This document shows, one piece after another, positions 6,158 through 9,085 of a DNA stretch of 9,085 nucleotides; position 1 is the first letter of the stretch, and each line of letters starts with the position of its first letter. The notes under the pieces are model-generated. The model was not told the origin of the DNA. It saw only the letters and a list, made by a program, of their open reading frames with translations, and searched no databases. The DNA comes from Bacteroidota bacterium. GTDB taxonomy: Bacteria > Bacteroidota > Bacteroidia > Chitinophagales > Chitinophagaceae. The stretch spans positions 1 through 9,085 of the forward strand of contig JAEWAC010000304.1 in the NCBI GenBank assembly GCA_023391895.1. The letters run 5' to 3'. Made by a program: the position numbers and the translations under genes.

Positions 6158-6275
6158 AACTACTCAGATTTGAAGGGATTACTACTTAACTCATGCTGAG
6201 CGTGCTATGCGAAGCGGAAAACGGGACCTGCTGAAGGGCCGGAAAGCCTTACCGTGTGGGTTTTTAAAAGAAAAA

Positions 6276-6299
6276 GGGCCGAGGTAGAAACCTTAGCCC
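6276..6299 (+). promoter_or_regulatory. Structured leader hairpin, copy 2
   Basis: Five A's are followed by GGGC (6276-6279), CG, AGGT (6282-6285), the tetraloop AGAA, ACCT (6290-6293), TA, and GCCC (6296-6299), then GC, TTTT and AATCC. CCT directly precedes the ATG at 6318. Compared with copy 1, the outer stem, tetraloop and downstream ATCC...CCTATGAAAA are conserved. The inner stem changes from GAAT/ATTC to AGGT/ACCT, with three of four pairs substituted on both sides. That covariation supports a real RNA structure. Confidence 0.6.
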
Positions 6300-6317
6300 G
6301 CTTTTAATCCGTACCCT

Positions 6318-6545
6318 ATGAAAACTAAATTAAAGTTAGAAAACAACGATGCCCTGAACAATGGTAGTAATGCCCTTTTTTGGCAAAAGAACTTTTACCC
6401 GGCTGATCGTAAAATTACCTGTGCTGAATGGGGGAAAATACGCGATGGACATTTAGGCCGACTTATGCCTGAATATCAACGCTATCATTTGCCTGTAAAT
6501 CAAGATTATGTGTACACGTATGGGTGTTTTAAAAATATATACTGA
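6318..6545 (+). CDS. 75-residue protein of unknown function
   Basis: I do not recognise this protein. It begins MKTKLKLENND, basic and amphipathic, and has no signal peptide or membrane segment. A central part (FWQKNFYPADRKITCAEWGKIRDGHLGRL, 21-49) is rich in aromatic and charged residues. The C-terminal third is rich in Tyr and ends YTYGCFKNIY, with Tyr at 53, 56, 64, 66, 68 and 75. There are two cysteines, at 35 and 70. The start sits 18 nt after the GCCC arm of hairpin copy 2, and no Shine-Dalgarno sequence is present. A short N-terminus of the KLKLE kind followed by a Cys-containing tail recalls some Bacteroidota ribosomal-peptide precursors, but there is no modification or export gene nearby and no Gly-Gly leader site, so this is only a thought. 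It could equally be a small cytosolic protein or a fragment. Confidence 0.5.
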   Translation: MKTKLKLENNDALNNGSNALFWQKNFYPADRKITCAEWGKIRDGHLGRLMPEYQRYHLPVNQDYVYTYGCFKNIY

Positions 6546-6618
6546 TTTGCAAAAGGAAGGTGGATAAAAGGCAAAACTCATCCGCAGCAATAAAAACAAA
6601 GGGAATAAAACTTTATTT

Positions 6619-6651
6619 TTTGGCCTGCAGGACCGATAAAGCATATAGTTG
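6619..6651 (+). promoter_or_regulatory. Possible Bacteroidota-type promoter for the small lipoprotein gene
   Basis: TTTG at 6619-6622, ending a T-rich run, lies 21 bp before TATAGTTG at 6644-6651. This matches the Bacteroidota vegetative -33/-7 pattern (TTTG and TAnnTTTG) at all but one position of the -7 box. Transcription would begin about 50-55 bp upstream of the ATG at 6713. Confidence 0.35.
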
Positions 6652-6712
6652 GCAAATAATTTGAATATAAATTCATGCTCGAAACATTCCTCTTTAACTT
6701 ATATAGCAACTT

Positions 6713-6916
6713 ATGAAAAAGCTCTTTTCCATCACCACTTTAGCTTTAACAATTGCGTTGACCTTGACATTTTGCAACACCCCCAAACCATCTACCTCGC
6801 CTACAGGTACCGATACAACCGGGGCAATGGGTACGATGAGAGATTCAACCGGCGCTATGCGGGATACATCCGGCCGAACCGATACTTCGCATCAGCAATT
6901 GAATAAATTGCCATAA
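6713..6916 (+). CDS. Small secreted, probably lipid-anchored, Ser/Thr/Asp-rich protein
   Basis: This 67-residue protein has a clear export signal (MKKLFSITTLALTIALTLTF) ending at Cys-21. The residues LTFC resemble a lipobox, but Phe at -1 is unusual because Gly, Ala or Ser is normal there, so lipidation is likely but not certain. The mature part is low-complexity and disordered: PKPSTSPTGTD, then two related units (GAMGTMRDST and GAMRDTSGRTD), ending in HQQLNKLP. Short Asn/Thr/Asp-rich lipoproteins of this kind are common in Chitinophagaceae-like genomes, without an assigned function. The start is supported by the signal peptide; a longer overlapping frame from 6649 has no such feature. Its 3' end converges on the isomerase gene, 162 bp away. 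Confidence 0.7.
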   Translation: MKKLFSITTLALTIALTLTFCNTPKPSTSPTGTDTTGAMGTMRDSTGAMRDTSGRTDTSHQQLNKLP

Positions 6917-7078
6917 AGCCATACCGTATCGGGTGCAGGTGTAACTCATCTACAATGGGAAAGTAATTGGTTTGCGTTAAGCAATGTAAACTTTTTTACC
7001 TGGTGTTAACAGGTGCTTCTTGCCATGATTAAGGTGGCCAGCTTTATGAGGCACCTGCTGTATAGTAGCCCGGGCTTT

Positions 7079-8545
7079 CTAGCCTACTTTTATAAGCTCT
7101 ATCTGCAGCAAAGCCCCAAGCTTTTGTATTTTGGAACTAATATGACCTACTCCCACGGCACAATGGTGGGCCGGTCCTTGTTGGTTCCAGCTTTCTACAA
7201 AGGCCCGGGCCCCCATGTCAAAAAGGTACCGGCTGTTGGTATTACCAATCTCTAATACAGGACCGGGTACAGGGGCACCCTCGGCTACCAACAACATCAG
7301 GCGGCCGTCCCCTTTTTCCACCACGGAAAGCAAAGTGACCGGACCGTTCTTCACTGACATTTCCACCGACAGGCCTTTGCTTACTTTGCCGTGGTAAACC
7401 TGTAATGGCCGCACTTTGGTTTTGCCTTCTGCAATGGCAATATGGCCCGGACCATCGTGCCCCATCAGCACCAGGTCTTCATTGTAGTCCAAGGCATAGA
7501 ATTCCGTAAAAGAGCCGCCGGCTCCAAAACTGTCCATGATCTTCATGGCCTGTGCATTTTTGACTTCGTATTCACCTGCCACCGGAATCCCTCTGGCAGT
7601 TAATAAGGAATTGCCCAAGATAATAGTGCTGATGGCTTCTTCATTCTCTCTATTGCCGGTGCCTCTGTAGTAATACGCCAGCGATCCCAGCCGGTAGTGT
7701 GCTACCAGTTGATCCATTGCCAAGGACGTTACGGCCGATTGTTCCAGGTCTTCTGCTGCACAATCCGACTGCACCTCAAATACCTCATGAAACAACTGCA
7801 CCCGCTGCTGCACTTCCTGTGGGTTGACCCCTTTGCGCAGTGCCGCCAGTTCTTCTACCTCAATCAATTGTATATGGCCGCCAAAGTGTTTGTAGTGCTG
7901 GGTTAGGTCGGTATAAATATCCAGCATGCCACTGTAATAATGACCCATGCAACCCATCCGGTTATAAGCCAGCGTGTGCGCCACCAGGGCCGCTTCCACC
8001 CATTCTCTTATGGCCGTCCAGCAGGCATCATCGGGTTGCAGCACGCCTGTAACCTGGTGAAATGAAATGCCGGTTCGGTGAAATACATTGGCGATTTCGG
8101 GCACCGGGCAGGGCGAGCAAAATGACAGCCACTCCCCTGTCATTTGGGTGCGGTCGGTCATGACATTAAAAGCGGCATAATCAATAGAAGCTGCCGGAAC
8201 CAGGTTTAAAATAATCACCGGCACCTTTACCTTTTGCACCACCGGCAGCACCGTGGAGGATAAAGCGTAAGTGGTTACGTACAAAAAGATCAGGTCCACC
8301 TCCTGCCTCCGGAACAGGCTACCCGCTTCAAAGGCTTTGTCTACCGTATCTATAAGTCCTGCATTCACAATAGCCGGGTGCAGCCCTCGAAGTCTTTGGT
8401 GCACTTCTTCCAAATAACCTTCCAGCCGTTCTTTCAAGCCCTGAAACTGCGGCCAATAGGCATCCAGTCCAATGCCGAACAAACCAATTTTCAGGTCAGG
8501 ACCATTCCGCTGAATGGGCGGCAGTTGTGCCAGGTTGGGTTGCAT
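7079..8545 (-). CDS. L-arabinose/L-fucose isomerase-family protein
   Basis: The 488-residue protein would interconvert an aldose and a ketose using a divalent metal in the cytoplasm. The N-terminal segment (KIGLFGIGLDAYWPQFQGL, 19-37) starts the first Rossmann-like domain, as in the AraA/FucI superfamily. The stretch DLIFLYVTTYALSSTVLPVVQ and VPVIILNLVP (84-117) fits the same domain. The catalytic region is visible. GEYE (324-327) and FTEFYALDYNEDLVLMGHDGPGH (346-368) match the metal-binding glutamate, glutamate and histidine region of AraA. PAHHCAVGVGH (458-468) matches the AHH motif near the AraA C-terminus that supplies the last histidine. The length is close to AraA (about 500). The start at 8545 opens MQPNLAQLPP and has no strong ribosome site. 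The upstream gene on the same strand, 146 bp away, is a rhamnosidase-like hydrolase, so the substrate may be a plant-derived pentose or deoxyhexose. Arabinose specificity is not shown. Confidence 0.82.
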   Translation of the reverse strand: MQPNLAQLPPIQRNGPDLKIGLFGIGLDAYWPQFQGLKERLEGYLEEVHQRLRGLHPAIVNAGLIDTVDKAFEAGSLFRRQEVDLIFLYVTTYALSSTVLPVVQKVKVPVIILNLVPAASIDYAAFNVMTDRTQMTGEWLSFCSPCPVPEIANVFHRTGISFHQVTGVLQPDDACWTAIREWVEAALVAHTLAYNRMGCMGHYYSGMLDIYTDLTQHYKHFGGHIQLIEVEELAALRKGVNPQEVQQRVQLFHEVFEVQSDCAAEDLEQSAVTSLAMDQLVAHYRLGSLAYYYRGTGNRENEEAISTIILGNSLLTARGIPVAGEYEVKNAQAMKIMDSFGAGGSFTEFYALDYNEDLVLMGHDGPGHIAIAEGKTKVRPLQVYHGKVSKGLSVEMSVKNGPVTLLSVVEKGDGRLMLLVAEGAPVPGPVLEIGNTNSRYLFDMGARAFVESWNQQGPAHHCAVGVGHISSKIQKLGALLQIELIKVG

Positions 8546-8691
8546 AAGTTATTACTGAAACTATAAGGGTTTTTAAAAGAGTTGTTGAAACCAACTGCCA
8601 TTCTTTTTCATCTGTGGTTTATAGTCATCGCTTCTTCCATCCATTTTCTTCAAAAGTCCATATGAGTTTTTGAAACAATTATTCAATCGCA

Positions 8692-9085
8692 CTACAGTTG
8701 AAACTGGTTGCTGCCTCCTTTCAATTCATACCGCTTGCCTTTCCACATCAGCGAGCCGGTCGTTTTTTTCGGCAACTCTATGTTGATCGTCCACTTGCTG
8801 CCTTCCATTTTATAATGAGTCGTAAGTGTGCCGGCCGGGTGCGGAATGGAACCGCCGACCTGTTTTAATTCACCCAGATGCGGCTCAATTTTAACCCGTC
8901 GAAATCCCGGTGCATCGCTGTCAATTCCCAGGATTGTTCTGAACAATTCAATATTGGGACTGGAGCCCCAGGCATGGCAATCGGACCGGCTTTTGCTAAC
9001 ATCCGACATTTCTGCCCAGGTAGTTAAGCCCAGCCGCATGTTTTCCCGCCATTTGTCCAGCCAGTTCAGGTAGTCATTGCCCAGC
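8692..9085 (-). CDS. Alpha-L-rhamnosidase-like glycoside hydrolase, C-terminal part
   Basis: Only the last 130 residues are present; the 5' part lies beyond the right edge. The frame is open from 9084 to a TAG at 8692-8694, so the ATG at 9039 is internal. The segment NWLDKWRENMRLGLTTWAEM, then SDCHAWGSSPNIELFRTILGI, is the end of the (alpha/alpha)6 barrel as seen in GH78-type rhamnosidases, where a CHAW(S/G)-P motif is a hallmark. DAPGFRRVKIEPHLGELKQVGGSIPHPAGTLTTHY and the following strands (WTINIELPKKTTGSLMWKGKRYELKGG) are the C-terminal beta-sandwich of those enzymes. Such enzymes release rhamnose from plant polysaccharides, usually in the periplasm or at the surface. No signal peptide can be judged here. 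The gene is followed on the same strand by the isomerase-family gene, suggesting a joint catabolic unit. Confidence 0.85.
   Translation of the reverse strand, partial: LGNDYLNWLDKWRENMRLGLTTWAEMSDVSKSRSDCHAWGSSPNIELFRTILGIDSDAPGFRRVKIEPHLGELKQVGGSIPHPAGTLTTHYKMEGSKWTINIELPKKTTGSLMWKGKRYELKGGSNQFQL

Noticed and set aside
6649..6906. 85-codon plus-strand frame overlapping the small lipoprotein gene
   Set aside because: It has a non-ATG start and no signal or domain, whereas the overlapping frame has a clear export signal.
6998..7014. ACCTG/CAGGT hairpin between the convergent lipoprotein and isomerase genes
   Set aside because: It has only five base pairs, and the T-run lies on the wrong side for a terminator in the plus direction; on the minus strand an A-run follows.
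7067..7076. Perfect 10-bp palindrome AGCCCGGGCT just past the isomerase stop
   Set aside because: It leaves no room for a loop and has no U-tract; a 10-bp palindrome is not rare enough to call a site.

Overview
The window looks like chromosomal DNA of a Bacteroidota bacterium, probably near the Chitinophagaceae. The reasons are the two outer-membrane beta-barrel families (DUF481-like and DUF3575-like), the Bacteroidota-style AraC DNA-binding domains, starts with little or no Shine-Dalgarno sequence, long AT-rich gaps between genes, and a carbohydrate-utilisation block at the right edge. The genus cannot be fixed from sequence reading alone.

Left part (1-2733, all minus strand): a partial DUF481-like outer-membrane protein, a complete DUF3575-like outer-membrane protein, and a short stand-alone AraC-type DNA-binding protein. 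Middle (2734-6320): gene-poor DNA holding a pentapeptide-repeat membrane protein (+), a second short AraC-type protein (+) related to the first, and much non-coding sequence. Right middle (6060-6916): two copies of a structured hairpin, each just upstream of an ATGAAAA start, then a 75-residue protein of unknown function and a small Ser/Thr/Asp-rich putative lipoprotein. Right edge (7079-9085, minus): a complete L-arabinose/L-fucose-isomerase-family protein and, upstream of it, the C-terminal end of an alpha-L-rhamnosidase-like glycoside hydrolase. These two probably belong to one deoxysugar or pentose utilisation locus.

The two most unusual signals are non-coding. First, a 24-bp near-perfect palindrome (TGCCAAAA, a TTATAA core, TTTTGGCA) occurs three times at 2188, 2854 and 3159, around the first AraC-type gene, and looks like an undescribed operator family. 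Second, the hairpins at 6064 and 6276 keep the same architecture (GGGC/GCCC outer stem, AGAA tetraloop) while their inner 4-bp helix changes by compensating substitutions. This is direct evidence for a conserved RNA element in front of small ORFs. A 31-bp imperfect repeat also links the region upstream of the first AraC gene with the region downstream of the second.

No tRNA, rRNA, CRISPR array, complete insertion sequence or phage gene was seen.
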